DNA from: Sulfitobacter geojensis
Lineage (GTDB): Bacteria > Pseudomonadota > Alphaproteobacteria > Rhodobacterales > Rhodobacteraceae
NCBI RefSeq assembly: GCF_000622325.1
Contig: NZ_JASE01000005.1
Span: forward strand, 3,286,001 to 3,350,000
Length of the DNA stretch: 64,000 nt
Direction of reading: 5' to 3'
Under the pieces are notes generated by a model. The model worked only from the letters and a program-made list of their open reading frames with translations, was not told where the DNA came from and ran no database searches. Of this stretch, positions 8,590 to 18,071 are shown piece after piece. The first letter of the stretch is position 1. Each line of letters starts with the position of its first letter. Position numbers and translations under genes: made by a program.

Positions 8590-10146
8590 TTATTTGATCG
8601 AGATACGACCGTCGGTGTAAGGCTTGTAAGGCGCATTTGCGGCGATGAACTCTGCCGTGACATCCGCCAGATCAGGGCCGAAGTCATAAGCGTTCTCGGC
8701 CGTTTTGAACATGGCGTATCCGTCACCGCCATTGCGCACGTAGTTGTTGGACACAACGCCGTACACCTTGTCCATATCAAGCGGCGCACCGCCAACCGTC
8801 ACGTCGCTGATTCGCGATCCGGCTTCCAGCTTTCCGTCAAACGCATAGGTCATGCCCGCAACCTGCGGGAAACGGCCTGCGCCTTCCTCCACTTGACTCA
8901 CGCCGTTTTCAAGCGCCTCAAGCAGAACTGCGCCGGTCACCTGAAATGTCGACAGCGTGTTCTGGAACGGCAGGACGGTCAGTACTTCGCCCATGGTCAC
9001 TTCGCCGGCTTCGATCGATGCGCGAATGCCGCCACTGTTCTGGATTGCGATATCAATGCCTTGGTCCTTGACCCGCGCCAGCATCGCATCGGCGATCAGG
9101 TTGCCCATGGTGCATTCCTGCGCGCGGCAAACAGCACGGTCACCGCCAATGGCTTCGTCGGTTTGCGCCACAACCTTGTTGCGGATTTCTTCCAACGGGG
9201 CCGCCGCTTCCGCGATACGGGCCACAGTGCCTTCGTCCTCGGCCACTTCCGCGTCCATGACCAGCGGCTCGCCTTTGGCTTCGGTGATATTGCCCGCGTC
9301 ATCAAAGGTGACGTTCAATTCGCCCAGAAACTTGCCATAGGCATAGGCCTGCACAATCGCCGTGTCGCCCACCATCGTCGGGTACGGACCCGACGCGCGG
9401 TCATTGGTGTTGCTGAGCAGCGTGTTGGAGTGCCCGCCCACGATCACATCGACACCGGTGGTTTCCGCCGCGACCTTTTGGTCAACGCCGTATCCCGAAT
9501 GGCTCAATACGATGATCTTGTTCACGCCCTCGGCGGTCAACCGGTCCACTTCCCCTTGAACGGCCGCAACCGGATCCGAAAAGGTGATGTTGTCACCGGG
9601 GGATGCCAGTTCATGGGTGTCTTCCGGTGTCAGACCGATCAGACCCAGCTTTTCACCGCCGCGCTCGATGATCGTCGATTTCGCCAGTTTGTCCGCCAAC
9701 AGCGGCTCTGCCGAGACATCGGCGTTGGACATCAGGACCGGAAATTCAACCGCGTCCATGAACCCTTTCAGGACCTCGGGACCATCGTCGAATTCGTGGT
9801 TGCCCACAGTCATCGCGTCATAGCCCATCTGGTTCATCATTTCGGCGGCCAGTGCGCCCTTGTAATAGGTATAGAACAAGGTGCCTTGAAACTGGTCGCC
9901 GCCATCCACCAGGATAGCGTTATTTGTACGTGAACGCGCCTCTGTGATCGCAGACATCAAACGGGCAGAGCCGCCGAAGCACTTGCCCTCGCCATTGTCT
10001 TCGGCAGAGCACGGGCCGTCGTATTTGCTGATCGGTTCGAACCGCGCGTGAAAGTCATTGGTGTGCAGGATTGTCAGCTGGTAGTCCGCAGCGGCGCCGC
10101 CTGCCATCAGGCCAAAGGCCGCTACGCTTGTCAGGAATCGTTTCAT
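8590..10146 (-). CDS. Periplasmic bifunctional UDP-sugar hydrolase/5'-nucleotidase (UshA-like)
   Basis: 518 residues with a signal peptide of about 20 residues (MKRFLTSVAAFGLMAGG...). The metallophosphatase domain shows LTILHTNDFHARFEP, GGDQFQGT, GNHEFDDG and GGHSNTLL, which hold the dinuclear metal site. The C-terminal 5'-nucleotidase domain (from about residue 330) has NSGGIRASIEAGEVTMGEVLTVLPFQNT and NYVRNGGDGY for substrate binding. It dephosphorylates extracellular nucleotides so that nucleosides can be taken up. It ends at a clear terminator and is monocistronic. Confidence 0.93.
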   Translation of the reverse strand: MKRFLTSVAAFGLMAGGAAADYQLTILHTNDFHARFEPISKYDGPCSAEDNGEGKCFGGSARLMSAITEARSRTNNAILVDGGDQFQGTLFYTYYKGALAAEMMNQMGYDAMTVGNHEFDDGPEVLKGFMDAVEFPVLMSNADVSAEPLLADKLAKSTIIERGGEKLGLIGLTPEDTHELASPGDNITFSDPVAAVQGEVDRLTAEGVNKIIVLSHSGYGVDQKVAAETTGVDVIVGGHSNTLLSNTNDRASGPYPTMVGDTAIVQAYAYGKFLGELNVTFDDAGNITEAKGEPLVMDAEVAEDEGTVARIAEAAAPLEEIRNKVVAQTDEAIGGDRAVCRAQECTMGNLIADAMLARVKDQGIDIAIQNSGGIRASIEAGEVTMGEVLTVLPFQNTLSTFQVTGAVLLEALENGVSQVEEGAGRFPQVAGMTYAFDGKLEAGSRISDVTVGGAPLDMDKVYGVVSNNYVRNGGDGYAMFKTAENAYDFGPDLADVTAEFIAANAPYKPYTDGRISIK

Positions 10147-10326
10147 TGGTTTTCCCCCAATTGGAATCTATGCGGCATCGTGGCCTCTGACCCGCAGGCT
10201 GTCAAAGAGGTTGTTGGCCCTGCCCGCGCTTTCACCCGCCCTTGCCCGCACAACAGGCAACCCGGCGAGATACAGCGGCACGCTTCGCGGCTTGACGCTT
10301 TGACAGCAGACAGGCATCACGATCCC

Positions 10327-10677
10327 ATGTTAATTTTCAAAATCTTCCGAACCGACGAATGGCAGGCCCTGCGCGCAACCGGCGAAACTGCAGGCGCGCC
10401 GATTGATCTGGCCGACGGCTATGTGCATTTCTCAACCGCGACCCAAGCAAGTGAAACCGCCGCAAAGCATTTTGCAAATGTCGACGGCCTGTTCCTTATT
10501 GCGGTAAACGCAGAAGACGCCGGTGACGCGCTGAAATGGGAAGTGTCGCGCGGCGACGCCTTGTTTCCACATCTTTACCGCAAGTTGACACTGGCAGATG
10601 TCGTATGGGCCCAGCCCCTGCCGCTGGTTGACGGCGTGCACCAGTTTCCCCCCGGTTTTGAAGAGGCCAGCCAATGA
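10327..10677 (+). CDS. DUF952 family protein
   Basis: 116 residues beginning MLIFKIFRTDEWQALRATGETAGAPIDLADGYVHFSTA. The ADGYVHFST and LFPHLYRKL stretches are characteristic of DUF952, a small ADP-ribosyltransferase-like fold of unknown function. The gene overlaps the next by four bases (ATGA), so it heads a four-gene operon with DUF1330, pyrD and arsC. The start at 10327 is chosen from the alignment with the family's N-terminus; no strong SD is visible. The link to pyrimidine synthesis is only positional. Confidence 0.85.
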   Translation: MLIFKIFRTDEWQALRATGETAGAPIDLADGYVHFSTATQASETAAKHFANVDGLFLIAVNAEDAGDALKWEVSRGDALFPHLYRKLTLADVVWAQPLPLVDGVHQFPPGFEEASQ

Positions 10678-11105
10678 CCCGTTACCTTGACCCGGATCGC
10701 GCCCAGTTCGACGCTTTCAAAAGGCTCGACCGCGATACCGAATTGAACATGCTCAACCTTGTGCAATTCAATGATCTTGCGAATTACCCCGGCGATCATG
10801 AATTGGCCCGCGACGGGCTGACAGGGGCGCAAGCCTATGCGCTTTACGGACAGGAAACCGCGGCCATCCTTGAAAAGGTTGGCGGGAGTATCGTCTGGAG
10901 CGCCAATTTCGAGCTGACACTTATCGGCCCCTCCGACGAGGTGTGGGATGCGATGTTCATCGCCCGTTATCCCAACGCACATGCGTTTTTGGCGATGGTG
11001 TCCGACCCTGACTATCAACGCCACGTCGTGCACAGGCAGGCCGCAGTGAAAACATCCCGTCTGATCCGCACGCAGAATGCGGGCGCAAAGGACCAGTTTG
11101 CATGA
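10674..11105 (+). CDS. DUF1330 family protein
   Basis: 143 residues with the DUF1330 (dimeric alpha/beta barrel) pattern: [67 protein letters not shown]. Members have the ferredoxin-like fold of ABM/EthD proteins and no agreed reaction. It is coupled to neighbours by ATGA overlaps on both sides (10674 and 11102). Confidence 0.87.
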   Translation: MTRYLDPDRAQFDAFKRLDRDTELNMLNLVQFNDLANYPGDHELARDGLTGAQAYALYGQETAAILEKVGGSIVWSANFELTLIGPSDEVWDAMFIARYPNAHAFLAMVSDPDYQRHVVHRQAAVKTSRLIRTQNAGAKDQFA

Positions 11106-12145
11106 CGGCGTTGATCGAACGACTTGGGCTAAGCGCGCTGCAACGACTGGACCCCGAAGCGGCCCACGGTCTGGCAATCCGCGCCTTGCGGTTGGGGCTG
11201 GCCCCTGCACCGGGGCCGGTGACCTCCGCGCGGTTGCGCACCACGCTGGCGGGCCTTGACCTGCCCAACCCCGTGGGCCTTGCCGCCGGATTTGACAAAA
11301 ACGCCACCGCCATTGCGCCGCTGTCCCGCGCCGGTTTCGGATTTATCGAGGTCGGGGCCGCCACACCGCAGCCACAGCCGGGCAATCCCAAGCCCCGCCT
11401 GTTTCGCCTGACGCAAGATCGTGCCGCAATCAACCGTTTCGGCTTTAACAACGAAGGGGCAGTTGCCATTTGCAGCCGTCTGGCGCAGCGCGGCGCGGGG
11501 GTGCCCGTGGGCCTGAACCTTGGCGCGAACAAGACCAGCACCGACCGCGCCGCGGATTTTGCGCTGGTGATGGAAGCCGCCCGCAACCACGTTGATTTCG
11601 CAACGGTCAACGTGTCCTCGCCCAACACCGAGCGGCTGCGTGATTTGCAGGGCAAGGCTGCGCTGGCCGCCTTGCTGGAAGGTGTGATGGATGTACGCGG
11701 CGCAACACCGGTGTTTCTGAAAATCGCGCCCGACCTGACGCAGAACGAAATCGCGGATGTTGCCGAGGGCGCCAATGCGGCGGGCGTCGCGGCCATCATC
11801 GCAACCAATACCACGCTGGATCGCACCGGTTTGCAAAGCCCCCACAGCGCGCAGGCTGGCGGTTTGTCCGGCGCACCGCTGTTTGAAAAATCCACCCGCG
11901 TTCTGGCGCGGCTTTCAACAATGACCGACATCCCCTTGGTGGGTGTGGGCGGGGTTGGTTCTGCACAGCAGGCCTATGCAAAAATCTGTGCGGGGGCCAG
12001 CGCCGTGCAGCTTTACACCGCCTTGGTGTTTGGCGGCATGTCACTGATCGGTGATATTGCGCGCGGGCTTGATGATCTGTTGGCCAAAGACGGCTTTTCC
12101 ACAGTTGCAGACGCGGTGGGCAGCAAACGGGCGGACTGGCTGTGA
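11102..12145 (+). CDS. pyrD: Dihydroorotate dehydrogenase (quinone), class 2
   Basis: 347 residues, normal class 2 length. It oxidises dihydroorotate to orotate in pyrimidine synthesis, passing electrons from FMN to quinone at the membrane. The N-terminal helical extension ([21 protein letters not shown]) is the membrane-docking part. FMN/substrate motifs seen are [32 protein letters not shown] and NRFGFNNEG; the catalytic Ser is in [16 protein letters not shown]. The phosphate-binding end is [27 protein letters not shown]. It is translationally coupled to DUF1330 upstream and to arsC downstream. Confidence 0.97.
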   Translation: MTALIERLGLSALQRLDPEAAHGLAIRALRLGLAPAPGPVTSARLRTTLAGLDLPNPVGLAAGFDKNATAIAPLSRAGFGFIEVGAATPQPQPGNPKPRLFRLTQDRAAINRFGFNNEGAVAICSRLAQRGAGVPVGLNLGANKTSTDRAADFALVMEAARNHVDFATVNVSSPNTERLRDLQGKAALAALLEGVMDVRGATPVFLKIAPDLTQNEIADVAEGANAAGVAAIIATNTTLDRTGLQSPHSAQAGGLSGAPLFEKSTRVLARLSTMTDIPLVGVGGVGSAQQAYAKICAGASAVQLYTALVFGGMSLIGDIARGLDDLLAKDGFSTVADAVGSKRADWL

Positions 12146-12486
12146 TCACCCTTTGGCACAACCCGCGCTGTTCGAAATCACGCCAGACGCTGGCCCTGAT
12201 CGAAGCCGCCGGCGCAGAAGTTCGCACACGGCTTTACCTGCAAGACAGCCCAAGCGTTGACGAGATTGCAGCGGTGCAGGCTGCCCTTGGCAATATCCCC
12301 GCAATCAAAATGATGCGCACCGGTGAAAAGCAGTTCAAGGAACTGGGCCTTTCCAAGGACATGCCTGATGACAAACTACTGGTCGCTATGGCGGACAATC
12401 CGATCCTGATCGAACGCCCCATTGCCCTCAAAAAAGGACAGGCGGTTATCGGCCGCCCGCCCGAGGCGGTCGAGGTTATGCTTTGA
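12142..12486 (+). CDS. arsC: Glutaredoxin-type arsenate reductase family protein
   Basis: 114 residues starting with GTG that overlaps the pyrD stop. The fold is ArsC/Spx: [13 protein letters not shown] places the catalytic Cys at residue 10, and the three arsenate-binding Arg are present ([23 protein letters not shown]). It would reduce arsenate to arsenite with glutathione and glutaredoxin. No arsR, arsB or acr3 gene is adjacent. An orphan ArsH lies 40 kb away. Because it is fixed in a pyrD operon it may have a housekeeping role (YffB-like), but the Arg triad favours true ArsC chemistry. Confidence 0.85.
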   Translation: MITLWHNPRCSKSRQTLALIEAAGAEVRTRLYLQDSPSVDEIAAVQAALGNIPAIKMMRTGEKQFKELGLSKDMPDDKLLVAMADNPILIERPIALKKGQAVIGRPPEAVEVML

Positions 12487-13822
12487 CAGGTGCTGCGCGA
12501 ACGTCGCGTTCCAAAGCCGGGTAGCGCAGCGCCAGTGTAATACCGCGTGCGACGAAAGAAATCAGCATCGCGGCCCATAACCCGTGATTGCCGTAGGCCG
12601 GCACCAGAACCAGAACCGCAACAACGAAAATCGCAAAAGATAGCGCCATCATATTACGCATATCGCGCGAGCGTGTGGCCCCGATGAAAATACCGTCCAG
12701 CATAAAGGCCGCGCAGGCCAGAACCGGCACCGCCAACAGATAGGGCAGGAATACCCGCGCGGCGGCCTGCACTTCCGGGGCTTTGGCCATCAGGTCGATG
12801 ATCTGCGGCCCGACGATCCAGAACACAACTGTCATCAGCACCGACACCACCCCCGCCCAAAAGGACGCGAGCACCGCGCTGCGCCGCAATGCCGCGACCT
12901 GCCGTGCGCCCACGGCCCGCCCTACCAGCGCTTCGGCAGCAAAGGCGAAACCGTCCAGTCCGTAAGCGGTGATCATCAGGAATTGCAACAGCACCTGATT
13001 GGCGGCCAGCGTCACATCCCCCATGTCCGAGCCGATAAAGACAAATGACAGAAAGATCGCTTCAAGCAGGATCGAACGGATCAGAATATCCGTATTCAGC
13101 CGGATCATCCGCACCCAGCGCGACCGGTGAAACACCTGCACCCAGTTGCGCCAGTCGGGGGTACGGAAAGCCGCGCGGCAGAACCACAACCCGACGGCCA
13201 GACCGCTCCACTCCGCCAGAAAGGTCGCGATTGCGACGCCCTGCACGCCCCAGCCTAGTCCCAGCACAAACCACATATCCAGTGCGATGTTCAGCCCGTT
13301 CATCCACAGCTGGATTACCAGCACCGCGCGGGTCCGTTCCTGCGCAATCAACCAGCCTGTGATGGCATAAATCGCGATGGCCGCTGGGGCCGACCAGATG
13401 CGGATCGTCATATACTGGCGGGCCAGCGTTTCAACTTCGGGCGACGCGGGCGAGACGGTGAAGGCCGCCCAGAACAGCGGAAGTTGCAGCAAGATCACCG
13501 CCAGCCCCGCACCCAGGCCAATCAGCAGGCCGCGCGTCAGCAGCGCCGTGACCTCGGCGTGATCCTCATCGCCCGCCGCTTGGGCCGTCAGCCCCACGGT
13601 ACCCATGCGCAAAAAGCCGAAGAACCAGTAGAAAGCTGACAAGACAATCGCGCCAAGCCCGACAGCGCCGATGGGAGCCGCCAGCCCCATCTGTCCCACC
13701 ACCCCGGTATCAACGGCACCTAAAATCGGTACGGTTGCGTTGGAGATCACGATGGGCACCGCGATCCGCAGAACGCGATTATGGGTAATTGTGCCCGCCC
13801 CGTCGGATGCGCGGGCGTCCAT
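12476..13822 (-). CDS. MATE-family efflux transporter (DinF-like)
   Basis: 448 residues with about 12 hydrophobic segments in two homologous halves. The start of the fold, RIAVPIVISNATVPILGAVDTGVVGQMG, is characteristic of the DinF branch of MATE Na+/H+ drug antiporters. The gene starts one base after the stop of the upstream thioesterase, so it is the last of a three-gene operon, and its 3' end overlaps arsC by 11 bp from the other strand. The substrate is unknown. Confidence 0.92.
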   Translation of the reverse strand: MDARASDGAGTITHNRVLRIAVPIVISNATVPILGAVDTGVVGQMGLAAPIGAVGLGAIVLSAFYWFFGFLRMGTVGLTAQAAGDEDHAEVTALLTRGLLIGLGAGLAVILLQLPLFWAAFTVSPASPEVETLARQYMTIRIWSAPAAIAIYAITGWLIAQERTRAVLVIQLWMNGLNIALDMWFVLGLGWGVQGVAIATFLAEWSGLAVGLWFCRAAFRTPDWRNWVQVFHRSRWVRMIRLNTDILIRSILLEAIFLSFVFIGSDMGDVTLAANQVLLQFLMITAYGLDGFAFAAEALVGRAVGARQVAALRRSAVLASFWAGVVSVLMTVVFWIVGPQIIDLMAKAPEVQAAARVFLPYLLAVPVLACAAFMLDGIFIGATRSRDMRNMMALSFAIFVVAVLVLVPAYGNHGLWAAMLISFVARGITLALRYPALERDVRAAPVKA

Positions 13823-13823
13823 C

Positions 13824-14330
13824 TTAGCTTTCTCGCTGGGGCATTACGAAATGCCCCGTTGCTTGTGCAAACAGACGGGCGCGGTTGTCCTGCCAGCCTT
13901 CGACGTGAACCGACGCGTACCGCCGTCCTGCGCGTGTGATTCTAGCGCGTGCATAGGCATCGCGCGGCAAACCCGAACGCAGATAGTCGACGGTGAAATC
14001 AATCGTTTTGGGCAGGCGCGGCAGTTTGATCTGGTCAAGGTCTTCGACAGCCAAAGCACCGCTTTCCATATCTTCCCAAATCATCCCCCAGCTGAGCGAG
14101 ATAATCGCCGTCACCTCAAGAAATGCCGCCGTCGCACCGCCGTGCAACGCGGGCAGCATCGGGTTGCCGATCAACGCGTCCTTGAACGGCATGATCGCCG
14201 TCAACTCGTCGCCGCGCCGCTCGAAGGTGACGCCAAGAAAACGGATGTAGGGCACGCCCTCGACAAGCGCACGCAGCACCCCGTCGCGGCGTTGTTTCAC
14301 AACTTGAACTGGTTCCGGTCGCTTGATCAT
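13824..14330 (-). CDS. PaaI-type thioesterase (hotdog fold), second copy
   Basis: 168 residues. The hotdog core shows LPALHGGATAAFLEVTAIISL, where HGG and the following acidic residue form the active site of PaaI/YdiI acyl-CoA thioesterases, followed by TIDFTVDYLRSGLPRDAYARARITRAGRRYASVHVEG. The ATG overlaps the stop of the upstream thioesterase (ATGA). The two paralogs side by side suggest a heterodimeric or two-substrate pair. The acyl group is unknown. Confidence 0.88.
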   Translation of the reverse strand: MIKRPEPVQVVKQRRDGVLRALVEGVPYIRFLGVTFERRGDELTAIMPFKDALIGNPMLPALHGGATAAFLEVTAIISLSWGMIWEDMESGALAVEDLDQIKLPRLPKTIDFTVDYLRSGLPRDAYARARITRAGRRYASVHVEGWQDNRARLFAQATGHFVMPQRES

Positions 14331-14749
14331 TTGCCATTCCCCGCGGTGAAAGTTCCGGTGGCCATGGCGACGGGCACTTCTTCGTCCTCGTCCATCGCCG
14401 TGGCACGCACAAAGGCAACAGAGCGGGTCACATGATAACAGGTCGCGCTGGCCTTGATCCGCTGGCCCGGTGTTGCAGCGCGTAGATATTCGATGCGCAA
14501 ATCAATGGTGGCTGTGCCCGCAGGGTTGCTGGGGTGGCTCATCACGGCCGCACCGCAACAGGTGTCAAGCAGCGCAGAAACCGCCCCACCGTGCACCACG
14601 CCGGTTTTCGGATCACCGATGATATCTTCCGAATAGGGCATCGAAATCACCGCGGTGCCAGCGCTTAATTCTTCAAGTTCCAGGCCCAGCGCCTTGGCAT
14701 GCGGCAAGGCCTGAATGAACTGGCCGGCCTGTTTGGTCATATCTGCCAT
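14327..14749 (-). CDS. PaaI-type thioesterase (hotdog fold), first copy
   Basis: 140 residues, standard PaaI length. Active-site region GVVHGGAVSALLDTCCGAAVMS, then ATIDLRIEYLRAATPGQRIKASATCYHVTRSVAFVRATAMD, the typical DLR-x-DYLR beta strand. It hydrolyses an acyl-CoA thioester in the cytoplasm. It opens the thioesterase-thioesterase-MATE operon and is divergent from the MerR gene at 14869. A 7-base inverted repeat CCCTTTA/TAAAGGG (14776-14804) lies in its upstream region. Confidence 0.9.
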   Translation of the reverse strand: MADMTKQAGQFIQALPHAKALGLELEELSAGTAVISMPYSEDIIGDPKTGVVHGGAVSALLDTCCGAAVMSHPSNPAGTATIDLRIEYLRAATPGQRIKASATCYHVTRSVAFVRATAMDEDEEVPVAMATGTFTAGNGK

Positions 14750-14868
14750 ATCGCGGATCCTTCGGACGAATTTTTCCCTTTATCACGAGACGACGCGTAA
14801 AGGGCAAGGCCACCTGTTGCGCTCCCTTCGGTGACGTCCTACTTTAAAGAACAAGGGAGTATCGACCA

Positions 14869-15249
14869 ATGGCTGAAGACCGCCTGACCTTCAAAGAGAT
14901 GTGTGCAACTTTTGATGTGACGCCCCGCACCTTGCGGTATTACGAGTATATCGAACTGCTGCACCCCGACCGCGAAGGTCGTTCGCGGTTTTACGGGCCG
15001 CGCGAACGTGCACGCATGAAACTGATCATGCGAGGTCGCAAGTTCGGCTTTGCTTTGGAAGGCATCCGTCAATGGCTGATGATCTATGAAAAAGAAGGCA
15101 CCGAAGCGCAGATGCGCGCATGGCTTGTAAGCGCCGACCGGCAGCTTTTGGAACTCGCCGAGCAACGCGCCCAACTGGACGAAGCCATAGACGAGTTGCA
15201 AGGGCTGCGCACGGACACCGCCTTGGCCCTGGAAAAAATCGACAGCTAA
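14869..15249 (+). CDS. MerR-family regulator 1 of the beta-oxidation region
   Basis: 126 residues. The N-terminal MerR helix-turn-helix is FKEMCATFDVTPRTLRYYEYIELLHPDREGRSRFYGPRERARMKLIMRGRKFGF, followed by a coiled-coil dimerisation helix (about residues 80-120). It has no Cys cluster, so it is not a metal sensor. The type resembles LiuR-like regulators of acyl-CoA catabolism. SD AAGGGAG precedes the start. A GTGACGTC element in its promoter (14831-14838) also occurs around the second MerR gene, so cross- or self-control is likely (inference). Confidence 0.88.
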   Translation: MAEDRLTFKEMCATFDVTPRTLRYYEYIELLHPDREGRSRFYGPRERARMKLIMRGRKFGFALEGIRQWLMIYEKEGTEAQMRAWLVSADRQLLELAEQRAQLDEAIDELQGLRTDTALALEKIDS

Positions 15250-15560
15250 CCTACCCGCCCCTCAGGGCTGCCTCCACACCAACAGAATCCGGCGTAAAAG
15301 GGGAACGGGCCGCACAGCCCGTTTGCCAATGTGCACCTCGCGCAGCCGGATGCCCTGCGATTAACCAGAAAACCTGAAAATGGATGATCTTCGGTTCAAT
15401 ACAGGGAATACAGCCTTACCCAAGCCGCCGCCACGTCACCTTTAAAAGTGACGTGACGTCCGCATTACGTCAACCGATCGAGGTGTTGTAAGTTTGCGAA
15501 AGACGTCACACATCGCAGCGATCAATACCACGATGTATCTTTGTGATGAGAGTAAATGAA
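15250..15560. promoter_or_regulatory. Regulatory gap between the two MerR genes with a perfect 24-bp palindrome
   Basis: This 311-bp stretch has no supported gene. At 15432-15455 there is a perfect inverted repeat, CACGTCAC-N8-GTGACGTG. Further GACGT/ACGTC copies follow at 15455-15471 and 15505-15512. The arrangement fits a MerR-type or TetR-type operator in front of MerR regulator 2. Only very short reading frames are present. Confidence 0.55.
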
Positions 15561-15962
15561 ATGACCAGTGATCTAATGACGATTCGCCAGATGTGCGACA
15601 CTTTCGATGTAACCCCGCGCACGTTGCGCTTTTACGAAGCCAAGGAACTGCTGTTCCCGATCCGCGAAGGCCAGAAGCGCCTGTTCACCAACCGCGACCG
15701 TGCGCGGCTCAAGCTGATCCTGCGCGGCAAGCGTTTCGGTTTCAGCCTCGAAGAAATTCGCCAGCTGCTGGACCTGTACCACCGCGGCGATCAACAGAAG
15801 ACACAGATTACCCGCGCCCTTGATATCGCGCGCGACCGTTTGACCGACATGCTGGCCCAGCGCGAAGACCTCGACGCGGCCATCGACGACCTGAAAGAAC
15901 AACTCAAGTGGGGAGAAAAAATGATGACCTCCCTTAACCAGACACCAAGCATGGCAGAGTAA
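15561..15962 (+). CDS. MerR-family regulator 2 of the beta-oxidation region
   Basis: About 133 residues, close paralog of the MerR protein encoded 0.7 kb upstream. The HTH is IRQMCDTFDVTPRTLRFYEAKELLFPIREGQKRLFTNRDRARLKLILRGKRFGFSLEEIRQLLDLY, and the C-terminal coiled coil runs about residues 75-115. It has no metal-binding Cys cluster. ATG 15561 is preferred because GAGAG lies upstream; ATG 15546 or GTG 15543 are alternatives. It lies 48 bp before an acyl-CoA dehydrogenase and probably represses the downstream fatty-acid genes until an acyl-CoA binds (inference from LiuR/PsrA-like systems). Confidence 0.87.
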   Translation: MTSDLMTIRQMCDTFDVTPRTLRFYEAKELLFPIREGQKRLFTNRDRARLKLILRGKRFGFSLEEIRQLLDLYHRGDQQKTQITRALDIARDRLTDMLAQREDLDAAIDDLKEQLKWGEKMMTSLNQTPSMAE

Positions 15963-16010
15963 ACGCACCGCTCTGCTGCGACCAGATACTCACATCTTCG
16001 GGAGACCCAC

Positions 16011-17792
16011 ATGCCGACATATACAGCCCCTACCAAAGACATGCAGTTTGTGCTGCACGATGTGTTGAACATCAGCGCGGCCAGCACGCCGGGTTACGAG
16101 GATCTGGAGCCCGATTTCACCTCCGCCATTCTGGAAGAAGCAGGCAAGCTGACGTCAGAGGTAATCGCACCTCTGAACGCTGTTGGCGATACCGAAGGCT
16201 GTCGTCTGGAGAACGGTGTCGTTTACACGCCAACCGGCTTTAAGGACGCGTTTGAAAAGGTAAAAGAGGGCGGCTGGACCGGTCTGGACATGCCCGAACA
16301 ATATGGCGGCCAGAACATGCCACAGGTCATCGGCTCCGCCGTTGGCGAGATGTTTTCTGCCGCCAACCAGGCCTTCACCATGTATCAGGGTCTGACCCAC
16401 GGTGCGGCCTCTGCGATCCTTGCCCACGGCACGGACCAGCAGAAAGATACCTTCCTGCCCAAAATGGTGTCCTGCGACTGGACCGGCACCATGAACCTGA
16501 CCGAACCGCATTGCGGCACCGATCTGGGACTGATGCGCACCAAAGCGGCCCCTCAGGCGGATGGTTCCTACAAGATTACCGGTCAGAAGATCTTTATCTC
16601 CTCGGGTGAACACGATCTGGCCGAGAATATCATCCATCTGGTGCTTGCCAAAATCGAAGGCGGCCCCGAAGGCATCAAGGGCGTGTCCCTGTTCATCGTT
16701 CCCAAGTTCAACGTGAACGAAGACGGGTCATTGGGCGAGCGTAACGGCGCAACTGTCGGCTCGATTGAAGAAAAAATGGGCATCCACGGCAACTCTACCT
16801 GCGTGATGAATTACGACGGTGCCACCGGCTATCTGCTGGGCGATGAACACAAAGGCATGCGCGCCATGTTCACCATGATGAACGAAGCGCGTCTGGGTGT
16901 GGGCATGCAGGGTCTGGCGCAAGCCGATGTTGCTTACCAGAACGCTGTGATCTACGCCAACGACCGCCTTCAGGGACGCGCAGTGACCGGTGCCGAAGCG
17001 CCCGACAAACCCGCCGACCCGCTGATTGTACATCCCGACATCCGTCGCTCCCTGATGGAACAAAAGTCTTTTGTTGAAGGCGCGCGTGCGTTCATCCTTT
17101 GGGGTGCCACCATGATCGACGCCGCTCACCGTTCCGGTGACAAGGATGCCGATGGTCTGGTGTCGCTGCTGACGCCGGTGATCAAGGGGTTCCTGACCGA
17201 CGTGGGCTATGACATGACCGTCAAAGCGCAGCAGGTGTATGGCGGCCACGGCTATATCGAAGAATGGGGCATGTCGCAGTTCACCCGTGATGCGCGTATC
17301 GCGATGATCTATGAGGGTGCCAATGGCGTGCAGGCGCTGGACCTTGTGGGCCGCAAACTGGCGCAGGACGGCGGCAAACATGTCATGGCTTTCTTTGAGT
17401 TGGTGAAAACCTTCTGCAAGGACAATGCCGGTACTGACGAGGTATTCGACAAAGAGTTCATCGACCCCCTGAAAGCCGCCAGCAAGGATCTGCAATCCGC
17501 GGGCATGTACTTTATGCAGAACGGCATGAAAAACCCGAACCACGCCTTGGCCGGGTCCAACGACTTTATGCACATGTTCGGCCATGTCTGCCTGGGTCTG
17601 ATGTGGGCAAAGATGGGCCTTGCTGCCCGCGCAGCTTTGGCCAATGGCACCGGTGATGCGGCGTTTTACGAGACCAAGCTGACCACGGGCCGTTTCTATA
17701 TGGCGCGCCAATTGCCAGCGACCGCGCTGCACCTGACACGCATCCAGAGCGGTGCAGATACAGTGATGGCGCTGGACGCGGCGAACTTCTAG
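16011..17792 (+). CDS. Long-form acyl-CoA dehydrogenase (DmdC/FadE-like)
   Basis: 593 residues. The N-terminal extension [20 protein letters not shown], the central FAD domains ([24 protein letters not shown]), the catalytic Glu in [19 protein letters not shown] and a C-terminal helical domain define the approximately 590-residue group. That group includes 3-methylmercaptopropionyl-CoA dehydrogenase (DmdC) of roseobacters and general short/medium-chain enzymes. I cannot separate DmdC from a fatty-acyl-CoA enzyme by eye. The fadA/fadB genes downstream favour a beta-oxidation role. SD GGGAGA precedes the start. Confidence 0.9.
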   Translation: MPTYTAPTKDMQFVLHDVLNISAASTPGYEDLEPDFTSAILEEAGKLTSEVIAPLNAVGDTEGCRLENGVVYTPTGFKDAFEKVKEGGWTGLDMPEQYGGQNMPQVIGSAVGEMFSAANQAFTMYQGLTHGAASAILAHGTDQQKDTFLPKMVSCDWTGTMNLTEPHCGTDLGLMRTKAAPQADGSYKITGQKIFISSGEHDLAENIIHLVLAKIEGGPEGIKGVSLFIVPKFNVNEDGSLGERNGATVGSIEEKMGIHGNSTCVMNYDGATGYLLGDEHKGMRAMFTMMNEARLGVGMQGLAQADVAYQNAVIYANDRLQGRAVTGAEAPDKPADPLIVHPDIRRSLMEQKSFVEGARAFILWGATMIDAAHRSGDKDADGLVSLLTPVIKGFLTDVGYDMTVKAQQVYGGHGYIEEWGMSQFTRDARIAMIYEGANGVQALDLVGRKLAQDGGKHVMAFFELVKTFCKDNAGTDEVFDKEFIDPLKAASKDLQSAGMYFMQNGMKNPNHALAGSNDFMHMFGHVCLGLMWAKMGLAARAALANGTGDAAFYETKLTTGRFYMARQLPATALHLTRIQSGADTVMALDAANF

Positions 17793-17837
17793 AGTGGCGG
17801 CGGGGTTACCCCCGCCCTACCCGACCCGGAGAGACAT

Positions 17838-18050
17838 GTGCCCAAACGCTTTCGCCTGACCCGCCGTTTTCCCGTCGCCATGACAGAAGATGGATACCGT
17901 CGCCTGAAGAAATTCAGCGCCGAGGCGGGACTGGACGAAGGCGAGGCCCTGTCTTTTCTATTCGAGAATTTTGCGAGCGTTACCAACGAAGAAAATCTGA
18001 CCGCACGGTTGCGGTTGTTCAACGCAGAGCTTGAAGACCGCAAACGTTAA
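17838..18050 (+). CDS. Small ribbon-helix-helix-like protein inside the beta-oxidation operon
   Basis: 70 residues, GTG start, with GGAGAG at 17828-17833. An overlapping ATG at 17836 is out of frame. The strand RRFPVAMTEDGYRRLKKFSAEAGLDEGEALSFLFENF looks like a CopG/Arc-type beta-strand followed by two helices, and a charged C-terminal helix follows. It lies 45 bp after one acyl-CoA dehydrogenase and 21 bp before the next, so it is co-transcribed with both. It could be a DNA-binding regulator of the operon or a protein-binding accessory. I do not recognise a named family. Confidence 0.7.
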   Translation: MPKRFRLTRRFPVAMTEDGYRRLKKFSAEAGLDEGEALSFLFENFASVTNEENLTARLRLFNAELEDRKR

Positions 18051-18071
18051 CGCACCTTGGGAGGGGACGTG

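Noticed and set aside
8494-9933. A 479-codon open frame antisense to the 5'-nucleotidase
   Set aside because: Fully within a confident gene; no domain.
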